Part shown: in pieces, positions 32,898 to 40,849 of the stretch
Position numbering within the stretch: the stretch's first letter is position 1
How the letters are laid out: every line of letters begins with the position of its first letter
Source of the DNA: Coprosoma sp963632935
Lineage (GTDB): Bacteria > Bacillota_I > Bacilli_A > RF39 > UBA660
Direction: 5' to 3'
Length of the DNA: 54,541 nt
NCBI GenBank assembly: GCA_963632935.1
Contig: CAVGWA010000007.1
Span: 1-54,541, forward strand
Notes under the pieces: generated by a model
The model's input: the letters and a program-made list of their open reading frames with translations, nothing else
Databases searched by the model: none
Told to the model about the DNA's origin: nothing
Position numbers and translations under genes: made by a program

Positions 32898-33959
32898 ATG
32901 AAAGAAAAATTAGAAAATATAAAAAAAGAAGCCTTAGAAAAAATTGAAAAAATAAATGACTTGAAAGAATTAAATGAATTAAAAGTTTATCTTTTGGGTA
33001 AAAAAGGGACAATTAATGTTTTAACAAAAAACATGAAAGAATTATCACAAGAAGAGAAAAAAGAATTTGGTAAATTATTAAATGAAGTTAAAACAAGTAT
33101 TAATGATTTATTTGAAAAAGCATATAAAAAATTAGAAGATAAAGCATTAGAAGAAAAAATTAATAAAGAAACTATAGATATAACACTACCTTCTTTAGAA
33201 ATAAATAAAGGAGCTACGCATCCCCTAACACAAGTTATTGAAGAAATAGAAGATTTATTCATGTCAATGGGATTTGATGTCGCAGATGGACCTGAAGTAG
33301 AGGAAGATTTATATAATTTTGAAAAATTAAATTTACCAAAAAATCATCCGGCTAGAGATAATCAAGATAGCTTTTACATAACAGCAGAAAGATTATTGCG
33401 TACGCAAACAAGTCCAGTTCAAGCAAGAACAATGGATGCAAATAAAGAAAAAACAGAAATTAGAGTAATTTGTCCTGGTAAAGTTTATAGAAGAGATGAC
33501 GATGATGCTACTCATTCACATCAATTTACTCAAATCGAAGGCTTACTTGTAGGTGAAAATATTTCACTAGCTCATCTAAAAGGGACAATGGAGGTATTTG
33601 TAAAAAAATTATTTGGTGAAGAAAGGAATATAAGACTTCGTCCAAACTATTTTCCATTTACAGAACCAAGTATTGAAATAGATGTTTCATGTCATAAATG
33701 TGGTGGTAATGGCTGCTCAATATGTAAAAATACAGGATGGATAGAAATATTAGGCTCTGGTATGGTTCATCCAAATGTATTAAAAGGATGTGGCTATGAC
33801 CCTGAAAAATATACTGGATTTGCCTTTGGAATAGGTGCCGAAAGGGTTGCGATGCTTAAATATGGCATAACAGATATAAGAAACTTTTATACAAATGATT
33901 TGAGATTTTTAAATGACTTTAATCGTGTAGAAGGAGGAAATAAAAATGCTTGTAAGTAA
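32898..33959 (+). CDS. pheS: Phenylalanine--tRNA ligase alpha subunit
   Basis: The alpha subunit carries the class II catalytic core of the alpha2-beta2 enzyme that charges tRNA-Phe. Its 353 residues comprise an N-terminal coiled coil (1-90), LEINKGATHPLTQVIEEIED, the motif 2 region (CPGKVYRRDDDDATHSHQFT) and motif 3 FAFGIGAERVAMLKYGI. A four-cysteine insert, CHKCGGNGCSICKNTGW, looks like a small zinc site and is common in Firmicutes PheS. The start is ATG 32898 with AGGAGGG 8 bp upstream. The GTG at 32871 lies inside the T-box terminator and is rejected. It overlaps pheT by 14 bp. Confidence 0.95.
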   Translation: MKEKLENIKKEALEKIEKINDLKELNELKVYLLGKKGTINVLTKNMKELSQEEKKEFGKLLNEVKTSINDLFEKAYKKLEDKALEEKINKETIDITLPSLEINKGATHPLTQVIEEIEDLFMSMGFDVADGPEVEEDLYNFEKLNLPKNHPARDNQDSFYITAERLLRTQTSPVQARTMDANKEKTEIRVICPGKVYRRDDDDATHSHQFTQIEGLLVGENISLAHLKGTMEVFVKKLFGEERNIRLRPNYFPFTEPSIEIDVSCHKCGGNGCSICKNTGWIEILGSGMVHPNVLKGCGYDPEKYTGFAFGIGAERVAMLKYGITDIRNFYTNDLRFLNDFNRVEGGNKNACK

Positions 33960-36321
33960 AAACTTTTTAAATGATTACGTTGATGTAGAAAACATTAAAG
34001 CAAAAGATTTAGCCGATAAATTAGTATCAATCGGTAATGAATATGATGAGACTCATAAATTAGTCGATGCTGATGGATTAGTAGTAGGTGAAGTATTAGA
34101 ATGCAAAATGCATCCTGAATCTTCAAAATTACATATATGTAAAGTAAATTTAGGTAGTGAAATAGTTCAAATCTTATGTGGTGCCCCTAACGTAGAAGAA
34201 AACATAAAAGTAATTGTTGCTAAAGTAGGAGCCCATCTTCCAGCTGGTGAGATAAAAAATGCAAAACTTGCTGGTGAAGAAAGTAATGGAATGATCTGTT
34301 CTTTAAATGAACTTGGAATTGAAAAAAAATACCTAAAACAATCAGATATTGATGGCATTTGTATTTTAGATGATGATGCTAAAGTAGGTGAAGATGCTTT
34401 AAAATATTTAAATTTATCAGATGAAGTAATTGACTTTGATTTTACTAGTAATAGGGCAGATATGTTAAGTATGATTGGTATTGCCTATGAAACAGCTGCT
34501 GCTTATAATTTAAAAGTTAAATTACCTGAAAATGAAATAACAGAAGATGAAGAAAATATAGAAAATGAATATAAATTAGATGTTCAAACAGATAAATGTA
34601 GTATTTATCTAGGCAAAGTTGCAGGAAATGTTACTATAAAAGAAAGTCCAAAATTTATCAAAACAAGATTAATCGCATCTGGTATTAGACCAATCAACAA
34701 CGTAGTTGATATTAGTAACTATGTTATGTTAGAATATGGCACACCACTTCATTTCTTTGATGCGGATAAATTAGGTAAAAAAATTATTGTAAGAAATGCT
34801 AAAGAAAATGAAAAATTAACAACATTAGATGGTAAAGAAAGAAGTTTATCTAGTAGTGATTTAGTAATTGCAAATGAAGAAAAAGCTGTTTGCTTAGCTG
34901 GTGTAATGGGCGGTGAAAACACAGAAGTAACAGACCAAACTAAAAATATATTTATTGAATGTGCTATATTTGATGGAACAAGTATTAGACTTACTTCTAA
35001 AAAAATAGTTCGTAGTGAAGCTTCAAATAGATATGAAAAAGGAATTGATCCAAATAGAATTGAAAAAGCAATTAAAAGAGCATGCTACCTACTTAATAAA
35101 TATGCTAATGCATCTATTTGTAAAGGCTGCATTTGTCATGACAAAACAGATAAAAATGATAAACTAATTGAAATTTCATTAGAAAAAATAAACAATGTTT
35201 TAGGATTGCCTTTAACAGTTGAAGATGTTTTAGATAGTTTAAATAGATTAAACTTCAAAGTAGAAAATGAGGGCAATAATTTTAAAGTATATGTTCCAAC
35301 AAGAAGATTAGATGTTAATATTAAAGAAGATATAATTGAAGAAGTTGGTAGAATATATGGATACGATAAAATTGAAGGTAAACTTCCTGTTTTAAAAGCT
35401 AGAATTGGTTCAAGAACAGATAGAGAAAATATGTATCGTATAGTGCGTAGACAGTTACAATCATTAGGTTTAAATCAAGTTATTACATATTCGCTTTTAA
35501 AAGAAAATGATAGTCAATTATTTGAAAATGAAAAAGAAAAAATTATTCTTTCAAATCCAATGAGTGAAGATAGAAAAGTTCTTAGAACAACATTAATTAC
35601 ATCATTATTAGAAGTATTTAATTATAACATAGCCCATAATGTTAAAAATATTAATATATTTGAAACAGGCTCTATTTATTTCAAAGAAAATGATTACATT
35701 GAACAAGCAACAGTAGCTGGTTTAATGTATGGAGAATATTTAATGAATAATTGGCAAGGCATTAAAATAAATGTAGATTTTTATACAGTAAAAGGTGTCG
35801 TTGAAAATATACTTACATATCTAGGATTTAAAGGAAGATATTCATTTGAAACATCTAAAGTAAAAGATATGCATCCTGGAAGATGTGCAAATATTTTAAT
35901 AGATAATAAGCAAGTTGGATTTGTTGGACAAATTCATCCAAATATATCTAAAAAAGAAGTTTATGCCTTTGAATTAAATATAAGTGAAATAATGAATTTT
36001 AATGTAAAAATGATTAAAAGTAAAGAAATTTCAAAATATCCTAGCGTTAATAAAGATTTAGCATTCATTATGCCTAAATCATTAAAATCAAATGAAATAG
36101 AAAAAATTATTAAAAAAGCTGGAAGTCATTTGCTAACTGATATTAAACTATTTGATGTTTATGAAGGAGATAATGTAGATTCTAATGAAAAATCACTTGC
36201 ATATTCTTTAACATTCTCATCACCTAATAAAACTTTAAGCGAACAAGAAGTAATGGAAGTATTTAATAACATAATTAAAGAAGTTACTGAAAAATTAAAT
36301 GTAAAATTAAGAAACAAATAA
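33946..36321 (+). CDS. pheT: Phenylalanine--tRNA ligase beta subunit
   Basis: The beta subunit contributes tRNA binding and editing of mischarged Tyr-tRNA-Phe. Its 791 residues include an N-terminal tRNA-binding EMAP/OB domain (about 40-150, VLECKMHPESSKLHICKVN), B3/B4 editing domain (about 205-390), the B5 domain, a core domain homologous to PheS, and the C-terminal anticodon-binding domain (FDVYEGDNVDSNEKSLAYSL). The length is normal. The start ATG overlaps the pheS 3' end by 14 bp, and GGAGGAAATAAA within pheS is the RBS. It is controlled by the upstream Phe T-box. Confidence 0.95.
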   Translation: MLVSKNFLNDYVDVENIKAKDLADKLVSIGNEYDETHKLVDADGLVVGEVLECKMHPESSKLHICKVNLGSEIVQILCGAPNVEENIKVIVAKVGAHLPAGEIKNAKLAGEESNGMICSLNELGIEKKYLKQSDIDGICILDDDAKVGEDALKYLNLSDEVIDFDFTSNRADMLSMIGIAYETAAAYNLKVKLPENEITEDEENIENEYKLDVQTDKCSIYLGKVAGNVTIKESPKFIKTRLIASGIRPINNVVDISNYVMLEYGTPLHFFDADKLGKKIIVRNAKENEKLTTLDGKERSLSSSDLVIANEEKAVCLAGVMGGENTEVTDQTKNIFIECAIFDGTSIRLTSKKIVRSEASNRYEKGIDPNRIEKAIKRACYLLNKYANASICKGCICHDKTDKNDKLIEISLEKINNVLGLPLTVEDVLDSLNRLNFKVENEGNNFKVYVPTRRLDVNIKEDIIEEVGRIYGYDKIEGKLPVLKARIGSRTDRENMYRIVRRQLQSLGLNQVITYSLLKENDSQLFENEKEKIILSNPMSEDRKVLRTTLITSLLEVFNYNIAHNVKNINIFETGSIYFKENDYIEQATVAGLMYGEYLMNNWQGIKINVDFYTVKGVVENILTYLGFKGRYSFETSKVKDMHPGRCANILIDNKQVGFVGQIHPNISKKEVYAFELNISEIMNFNVKMIKSKEISKYPSVNKDLAFIMPKSLKSNEIEKIIKKAGSHLLTDIKLFDVYEGDNVDSNEKSLAYSLTFSSPNKTLSEQEVMEVFNNIIKEVTEKLNVKLRNK

Positions 36322-36340
36322 ACTCCAATTTGGAGTTTTT
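36320..36340 (+). terminator. Terminator after pheT
   Basis: AAACTCC pairs with GGAGTTT, followed by a T run, right at the pheT stop codon. Confidence 0.8.
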
Positions 36341-36367
36341 GCATTTTTCAAAGAAATATGGTAAAAT
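36339..36367 (+). promoter_or_regulatory. Promoter of the unknown gene at 36390
   Basis: TTGCAT (36339-36344, directly after the pheT terminator stem), a 17-bp spacer and TAAAAT (36362-36367) preceded by TGG. Confidence 0.65.
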
Positions 36368-36389
36368 ATCTCAAAAAAAGGAGCTTAAC

Positions 36390-37610
36390 ATGAATCAAGA
36401 TGAATATTTTAAAAAACTAGCAAAACAATTTTTAAATTATACATTAGATGATGCAGATTTATCTAATACACTGAAGCTTTATTTAAACTATTATTCATTA
36501 ACTAAATGTGTATGTGATAATAAAATATATTGGTTTAATTTTTCTGAGAATCTAGAGGATATAATAATTACATTTTTAAAACAATTACACAATCAATTGT
36601 ATGAAGCTAATTGTGAATATTATTACTTTTTAAGTGCAAAAGCGAGTGAATATGAAAATAAAATTAATAAAATAGAAAATGACCTTTTAAGAAAAGATAT
36701 TGAAGCATTTTATGGCGATGAAACTTATATAAAGCACCGAATTATATATTCAACTAGTAAAGTTTTATCAATAATTAGTAATGAAAGTATTCCCAATGAT
36801 ATTAAGGAAAAATTTAATAACATATATAATGTTTTAATAGATTATGTATCGGATTTAGGTTGTTTAAATATGACAGGTGATTTTGAAAGCCAAAAAAAAG
36901 TATATGATGTATTAGAAAGTTATTATAAACAACTATTAACTTTTGAAGATACCTTTTCGTTATATCTTGAAGATATATGGAATAAAAAAATATCTTCAAC
37001 GCCAATGTGTGGACTAGCACACGGTTTTTCAAAAGGTGAATTTATGCCATGGGAAGCAAATAAAGTTTGTACAACATATTTTGATGAAAACTATATAACA
37101 ATATATGGTGAATATGGATACTTATATCCTATGAATATGGAAATGTGCGATATGATATGTTCAACCGATGCTAGTAGTTATTTTGTAAATAAGAAAATTT
37201 TTGTAAAAGATATCAAAACATGGTGGCAAGGTTGTGCGTGGTGGCAGGCATGTGATGAGTTAAAAAAATTTTATAAACCAGCTATCACTTATAAAAATAA
37301 TAATGCAATGTTCTATGCACAACCCAATAATTCTAAATTTGCTCTTTTTGATGATGTTTTAAGAGAAAACTATGACCTTGCCTTAAAAAAAAATTTAATA
37401 ATAGAAAAAAATTTGCCATTTGGTTTTGGATATAATGAAATTGTATTTTTTGATGAAAGTAAAAATATTAAACCAATAGGAGTATGGGTTAAAAAGGGTA
37501 GTGATGATGCTTGCATAAAAGCTAAAAAATTAGCTGATAAATTAAATTTACCTTTAACTGTTATTGATATTCAAAAATGTAAAAAGGAATATCAAAATAA
37601 GCAAAAATAG
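36390..37610 (+). CDS. Unknown 406-residue protein, Cys- and Trp-rich
   Basis: Not recognised. It has no signal peptide and no convincing membrane helix. The N-terminal half is helical and acidic. The C-terminal half has a dense conserved-looking block: TPMCGLAHGFSKGEFMPWEA, MEMCDMICSTDASSYF, then WWQGCAWWQACDELKKFY, with six cysteines and clustered Trp. The last ~70 residues (GVWVKKGSDDACIKAKKLAD, LNLPLTVIDIQK) resemble a small alpha/beta Rossmann-like unit. Start ATG 36390 follows AAAAGGAG; the upstream TTG at 36330 lies in the terminator. The gene has its own promoter and precedes the structured-RNA/tRNA-Cys unit. Metal binding or redox chemistry is possible but unsupported. Confidence 0.65.
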   Translation: MNQDEYFKKLAKQFLNYTLDDADLSNTLKLYLNYYSLTKCVCDNKIYWFNFSENLEDIIITFLKQLHNQLYEANCEYYYFLSAKASEYENKINKIENDLLRKDIEAFYGDETYIKHRIIYSTSKVLSIISNESIPNDIKEKFNNIYNVLIDYVSDLGCLNMTGDFESQKKVYDVLESYYKQLLTFEDTFSLYLEDIWNKKISSTPMCGLAHGFSKGEFMPWEANKVCTTYFDENYITIYGEYGYLYPMNMEMCDMICSTDASSYFVNKKIFVKDIKTWWQGCAWWQACDELKKFYKPAITYKNNNAMFYAQPNNSKFALFDDVLRENYDLALKKNLIIEKNLPFGFGYNEIVFFDESKNIKPIGVWVKKGSDDACIKAKKLADKLNLPLTVIDIQKCKKEYQNKQK

Positions 37611-37619
37611 AAACATTTA

Positions 37620-37648
37620 TTGACAAGTAACATAAAATATAATAAAAT
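37620..37648 (+). promoter_or_regulatory. Promoter before the structured RNA and tRNA-Cys
   Basis: TTGACA (37620-37625), a 17-bp spacer and TAAAAT (37643-37648). The start site would fall at about 37655, just where the folded region begins. Confidence 0.8.
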
Positions 37649-37654
37649 TAAATT

Positions 37655-37776
37655 GTTCGATGGTTATTGTTCGTGAGAAATATTAACTTTGCCCGTTTCT
37701 TGCGAACTTATTGATTGGTGAAAATTAATTACTACATCACAATTCTAGTAATCTGAAACAATTTTGACCATCGATT
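37655..37776 (+). ncRNA. Candidate structured RNA upstream of tRNA-Cys
   Basis: About 120 non-coding bases fold into a closed multi-branch shape. The 8-bp closing stem is TCGATGGT (37657-37664) with ACCATCGA (37767-37774). A first hairpin has a 12-bp stem, GTTCGTGAGAAA (37669-37680) with TTTCTTGCGAAC (37696-37707), containing two G-U pairs. A second hairpin has a 7-bp stem, ATTACTA (37728-37734) with TAGTAAT (37746-37752). It starts at the predicted transcription start and ends 5 bases before tRNA-Cys. It lacks T-box, SRP, RNase P or tmRNA marks that I can recognise. Coding ORFs are absent. Confidence 0.55.
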
Positions 37777-37779
37777 TAT

Positions 37780-37853
37780 GGGTCTATAGCCAAGCGGTAA
37801 GGCGTGGGACTGCAACTCCCTGATCGTTGGTTCAAATCCGACTAGGCCCTCCA
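37780..37853 (+). tRNA. tRNA-Cys (anticodon GCA)
   Basis: A full cloverleaf: acceptor GGGTCTA/TAGGCCC, D stem GCC/GGC, anticodon stem TGGGA/TCCCT with loop CTGCAAC (anticodon GCA), and T stem GTTGG/CCGAC with loop TTCAAAT. The discriminator is U and CCA is encoded. It has no promoter of its own and is presumably cotranscribed with the upstream structured RNA. Confidence 0.96.
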
Positions 37854-37862
37854 ATTGATTTT

Positions 37863-37885
37863 AAAACTCCTGCAATGGAGTTTTT
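37863..37885 (+). terminator. Terminator after tRNA-Cys
   Basis: AAAACTCC pairs with GGAGTTTT around TGCAAT, followed by T. Confidence 0.8.
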
Positions 37886-37992
37886 AAATATTTAAAGAAA
37901 ACCATAAATTTACTATTATGCAATTACCTTTAAATTTATTTGGTACTGTTTTTACTATATTTTTAGTATTTTTTCATTCAAATGTAAATTGC

Positions 37993-38026
37993 ATTTTTAA
38001 TAAATTTACATTTTTAATAAATTTAC
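37993..38026 (+). repeat. 17-bp tandem duplication between the tRNAs
   Basis: ATTTTTAATAAATTTAC occurs twice in direct tandem (37993-38009 and 38010-38026). The surrounding ~150 bp is A/T-rich and holds nothing else that I can support. A 61-codon reading frame across it runs into the tRNA and is rejected. Confidence 0.7.
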
Positions 38027-38035
38027 TAAATTTAG

Positions 38036-38064
38036 TTGACAAGAAATATAAATATGAGTATAAT
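38036..38064 (+). promoter_or_regulatory. Promoter of tRNA-Gly(TCC)
   Basis: Perfect consensus: TTGACA (38036-38041), a 17-bp spacer and TATAAT (38059-38064), 18 bp before the tRNA. Confidence 0.9.
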
Positions 38065-38082
38065 TTTAATTGTCTACTAAAT

Positions 38083-38156
38083 GCAGGTGTAGTTCAATGG
38101 TAGAACCCCAGCCTTCCAAGCTGATTACGGGAGTTCGATTCTCCTCACCTGCTCCA
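38083..38156 (+). tRNA. tRNA-Gly (anticodon TCC)
   Basis: A full cloverleaf: acceptor GCAGGTG/CACCTGC, D stem GTTC/GAAC, anticodon stem CCAGC/GCTGA with loop CTTCCAA (anticodon TCC), and T stem with TTCGATT loop. The discriminator is U and CCA is encoded. With the GCC isoacceptor at the window start, both Gly tRNAs have U73. Confidence 0.96.
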
Positions 38157-38169
38157 TAGTGATATTTAG

Positions 38170-38193
38170 TCGAACTTTTTAGTTCGATTTTTT
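38170..38193 (+). terminator. Terminator after tRNA-Gly(TCC)
   Basis: TCGAACT pairs with AGTTCGA around TTTT, followed by six T. Confidence 0.88.
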
Positions 38194-38243
38194 AATACAT
38201 AAAATTGCAATGGTAAAAAAATGACTGATAATAATAAAATAAT

Positions 38244-38273
38244 ATAAAAAAGATGAATTATATAATCATCTTT
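38244..38273 (-). terminator. Terminator of the restriction-modification operon
   Basis: AAAGATGA (38249-38256) pairs with TCATCTTT (38266-38273). On the minus strand the stem is followed by a T-rich run, about 30 bp after the restriction-gene stop. Confidence 0.7.
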
Positions 38274-38304
38274 ACTCATTTTCATTAATATAATCAATCA
38301 AACA

Positions 38305-39105
38305 TTAAATAGTATACATATCAAAATAATCATTTTTAACTGATAGTTCAAATATTATATTTGGATTGTTTGTTGCAGAAGTAATTTTAACTTCATATTT
38401 TTCACAATCTTTATTTGATAAAAAATATCTTTTTCCTTCAGGTAACATATCACTATCAAGATAACTTTCGTTTTTTTGCAAATTTAATGGAAGATTTAGA
38501 AATAATTTATTGTTTTCTACATACAAATTATATTTATAATTTGAAAATTTTAATTCCAAGTGCCTTTTAAAATCTTCATAATAGGTTTTAGGCAAATTTT
38601 GACTTCCGCTTTTCTTTCTTCTTAGTGTAGTTTTTATATTAAAAAAATTATTGAACTGATCTAAAGAAAATATTTTTTTATTACCATTATTATCAACGGA
38701 TATAATAAATTCAACATTTTTATTTTTCATATTGCTAGTAATCCAACCAAATGCAATTTCTTCTGGAACTGGAATATTCATACCTTTTTGAGCAACATTC
38801 TTATATAAATTAAAATTGTCATTAAGTATTTTTATTATCTCATTAGAAAATTCATTAGATTTAAATTTATTGGTATTTCCATAAATAAACTTATCATTTT
38901 TTATATTAACAACAAATTGTGATGTTTGTGATGCAGGCATTTTAGTTTCAATATAAAATTTTTTATTATTACTATTAATTGTTATTTCAATGTCAGGTAT
39001 TGTACTATCAGCATTTCCATATTGTTTAACAATTACATCATATTCATGTAGCATTTCTTGTAAATATTTTGTCATTTTATTTTCAAAATCTTCCCATTTT
39101 TTCAA
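38305..39105 (-). CDS. Type II restriction endonuclease (predicted PD-(D/E)xK)
   Basis: A 266-residue protein encoded 11 bp after a C5-cytosine methyltransferase, the usual layout of a type II restriction-modification pair. The likely nuclease site is IPDIEI followed by FYIETKMP near residues 36-55: an Asp, then Glu-x-Lys, as in PD-(D/E)xK enzymes. No sequence specificity can be read directly; it should match that of the partner methylase. The start is TTG 39105, giving MKKWEDFENK, with AGGAGG 7-8 bp upstream. No nearby ATG fits. The family name is not recognised, so the assignment rests on motif and context. Confidence 0.72.
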   Translation of the reverse strand: MKKWEDFENKMTKYLQEMLHEYDVIVKQYGNADSTIPDIEITINSNNKKFYIETKMPASQTSQFVVNIKNDKFIYGNTNKFKSNEFSNEIIKILNDNFNLYKNVAQKGMNIPVPEEIAFGWITSNMKNKNVEFIISVDNNGNKKIFSLDQFNNFFNIKTTLRRKKSGSQNLPKTYYEDFKRHLELKFSNYKYNLYVENNKLFLNLPLNLQKNESYLDSDMLPEGKRYFLSNKDCEKYEVKITSATNNPNIIFELSVKNDYFDMYTI

Positions 39106-39116
39106 TTTTATACCTC

Positions 39117-40079
39117 CTAGATTTCCTCTAATCCTTTAAAAACTTCTTTTAATAAATTTATTGGTACACTATTGCCAAATTGTTTTAAAGATTGATTATC
39201 ATTATCAATAATTTTAAACGACTCAGGAAATCCTTGTAATCTTGCTGCCTCTCTTGGACTTAAACGCCTTACTTTACCATTTATATAATAGGCACCAGTT
39301 TTAGGTGCTGCACCTCCACTTGAAGCTGCTAAAGTAATTCCTATACCATTTTCATGGTAAATTCTATTTCCTTGCCCACCTTTAGCAATTATACCAATTT
39401 GAACAGGTTTATTAACTCGGCCATTTTGTTCAGCTTTGTTTAATTTGTCTTGATCAATATAAATATCATCCCTTTTTAAAATGTATTTTTCTGTTTTATC
39501 ATCTGATTCCTTGATATCTGAAATTGTAACAAAATTGTCATTACCTTTAGGAAATCTAAAATTACCACTATCAACATCTTTACGAATACATACAATTGCA
39601 ATACGTTCTCTATTTTGGGGTAGATTAAAATTTTTAGCGTTTAAAACTTGGTGATATATATTATAATTTAACTCGTTTAAAGTATTTGAAATTATTTCAA
39701 ATGTTGAACCACCATTATGAGCTTTTAAATTTTTAACATTTTCTAACAAAATAATTTTTGGTTTATGGTATGCAACTATTCTAGCTATATCAAAAAACAA
39801 AGTACCTCTAGTATCAGAAAAGCCCTTTTGTTTTCCTGATACACTGAAAGGTTGACACGGAAATCCACCACATAAAATATCAAAATTTGGAATTTCTTTT
39901 TCATCAATTTGTGTTATATCGCCATAAGGAATATCATTAAAATTTAAATTATAACTTTCTTTACAATATTTGTCCCATTCAGAAGAAAATACACATTTGC
40001 ATCCCAGAGATTCAAGTGCATATCTAAATCCACCAATACCAGCAAACAAATCAATAAATTTCATATTTTTTAGTTCCAT
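39117..40079 (-). CDS. DNA (cytosine-5-)-methyltransferase, HhaI-like
   Basis: A type II modification methylase that protects host DNA by C5-cytosine methylation. All C5-MTase motifs are visible in 320 residues: FIDLFAGIGGFRYALES (SAM binding), ILCGGFPCQPFSVSG with the catalytic PCQ cysteine, LLENVKNL, NLPQNRERI, and the C-terminal RLSPREAARLQGFP and QFGNSVPINLL. The whole chain resembles M.HhaI closely as I recall it, including GKGGQGxRIY in the target domain. But the residues after it are ASSGG here, where M.HhaI has AYGGG, so the target may be GCGC-like or a relative. RBS AAAGGATGATT precedes the ATG. Confidence 0.93.
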   Translation of the reverse strand: MELKNMKFIDLFAGIGGFRYALESLGCKCVFSSEWDKYCKESYNLNFNDIPYGDITQIDEKEIPNFDILCGGFPCQPFSVSGKQKGFSDTRGTLFFDIARIVAYHKPKIILLENVKNLKAHNGGSTFEIISNTLNELNYNIYHQVLNAKNFNLPQNRERIAIVCIRKDVDSGNFRFPKGNDNFVTISDIKESDDKTEKYILKRDDIYIDQDKLNKAEQNGRVNKPVQIGIIAKGGQGNRIYHENGIGITLAASSGGAAPKTGAYYINGKVRRLSPREAARLQGFPESFKIIDNDNQSLKQFGNSVPINLLKEVFKGLEEI

Positions 40080-40366
40080 ATAATCATCCTTTCTAAATTA
40101 TTAATACATAATAATTATAACATGTATAATGTTAAACATAAAGATTTCATAATTTAATATTGAAATTCCAAATGTTATCTAAAAACATGCTGAAATATTA
40201 ACCGTGTAAATAAAGTACTAACTTAAAAAATTAAAAAATAAATGAATAGGGCTATGAAACATATATTTAAACAAAAATGAATTGCCAAAACATAAATTTT
40301 AAAAATAATTATATCAACTATAGATGACTAGTTTATACTCATCTTTAATAGAAAAATAGTTTTTGA
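40080..40366. other. A/T-rich intergenic region between the RM operon and the pilin gene
   Basis: No gene or RNA can be supported here. Near its left end, on the minus strand, TGTTATAAT (about 40112-40124) may be an extended -10 box for the methylase. It lies within an imperfect palindrome (TTATAACATGTATAA) that could be an autoregulatory operator. The remainder shows no repeats, tRNA-end duplications or ORFs. Confidence 0.4.
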
Positions 40367-40387
40367 AAAGATAAAAAAATTATCTTT
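40367..40387. other. Hairpin upstream of the pilin promoter
   Basis: AAAGATAA pairs with TTATCTTT around five A. It overlaps the -35 box of the pilin promoter and has no preceding plus-strand gene to terminate, so an operator role is possible. Confidence 0.35.
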
Positions 40388-40413
40388 GTGTTTCTACATA
40401 AATGTTGTATAAT
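40386..40413 (+). promoter_or_regulatory. Promoter of the pseudopilin gene
   Basis: TTGTGT (40386-40391), a 16-bp spacer and TATAAT (40408-40413). Confidence 0.6.
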
Positions 40414-40428
40414 TAAATAGGTGATAGT

Positions 40429-40791
40429 ATGAAAAATAAAGGTTTTACTTTAGCAGAATTATTAGGCGTCATTGCACTTTTGGGTATCATTTCCTTAATA
40501 ACAGTTCCGGCCATTGATAGATCACTTAATAAAGGAAAAACAGAACTTTATGAAACACAAATTCAGCAGTTAAAAAAAGGATTAAAAGATTATCTTTCAG
40601 AAAACATAAAAGAAATGCCACAAACCGCTGGCAACAAAACTTGTAAGACAATTTCTGAATTACAATCAGGTGGATACTTACCTTTAAATATAAAAAATCC
40701 AAAAACCAATGAAGTATTTTCACAAACAACTGAAGTATGCACAGAAAAAATAGAAAACAATGAATTCAAATATTATGTCAATGAAAAATAA
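40429..40791 (+). CDS. Stand-alone type IV pseudopilin
   Basis: A 120-residue protein with a textbook class III signal, MKNKGFTLAELLGVIALLG, to be cut between G5 and F6 by prepilin peptidase. Glu at +5 of the mature chain and a hydrophobic helix follow. The C-terminal part has two cysteines (TCKTI and EVCTE) that may form a disulfide, and the phrase ELQSGGYLPLNIKNPKTNEV. The pilin part fused to rpe in this window has the same plan (LQNGGTI, GGYIEDKLVNPMTDKPY), so the two are paralogues. No assembly ATPase, platform or prepilin peptidase gene is in the window. RBS AGGTGAT precedes the ATG. Confidence 0.88.
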   Translation: MKNKGFTLAELLGVIALLGIISLITVPAIDRSLNKGKTELYETQIQQLKKGLKDYLSENIKEMPQTAGNKTCKTISELQSGGYLPLNIKNPKTNEVFSQTTEVCTEKIENNEFKYYVNEK

Positions 40792-40800
40792 TTAAAATCA

Positions 40801-40829
40801 TTGATAATTAAATTGTTAAGTGTTAATAT
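40801..40829 (+). promoter_or_regulatory. Promoter of the gene at 40850
   Basis: TTGATA (40801-40806), a 17-bp spacer and TAATAT (40824-40829), 10 bp after the pilin stop. Confidence 0.6.
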
Positions 40830-40849
40830 ACTTGAAAAGGAATGAGATT

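Noticed and set aside
37655..37776. The RNA before tRNA-Cys as a Cys T-box
   Set aside because: It has no T-box core (AAGGTGG-type), no antiterminator or terminator pair, and precedes a tRNA rather than a synthetase gene.
37918..38103. 61-codon reading frame between the tRNAs
   Set aside because: Runs into tRNA-Gly(TCC), crosses its perfect promoter and a tandem repeat, and has no RBS.
38133..40428. Insertion of the RM pair into tRNA-Gly with an att duplication
   Set aside because: The 3' end of tRNA-Gly(TCC) is not repeated on the far side of the RM genes, and no integrase is present.
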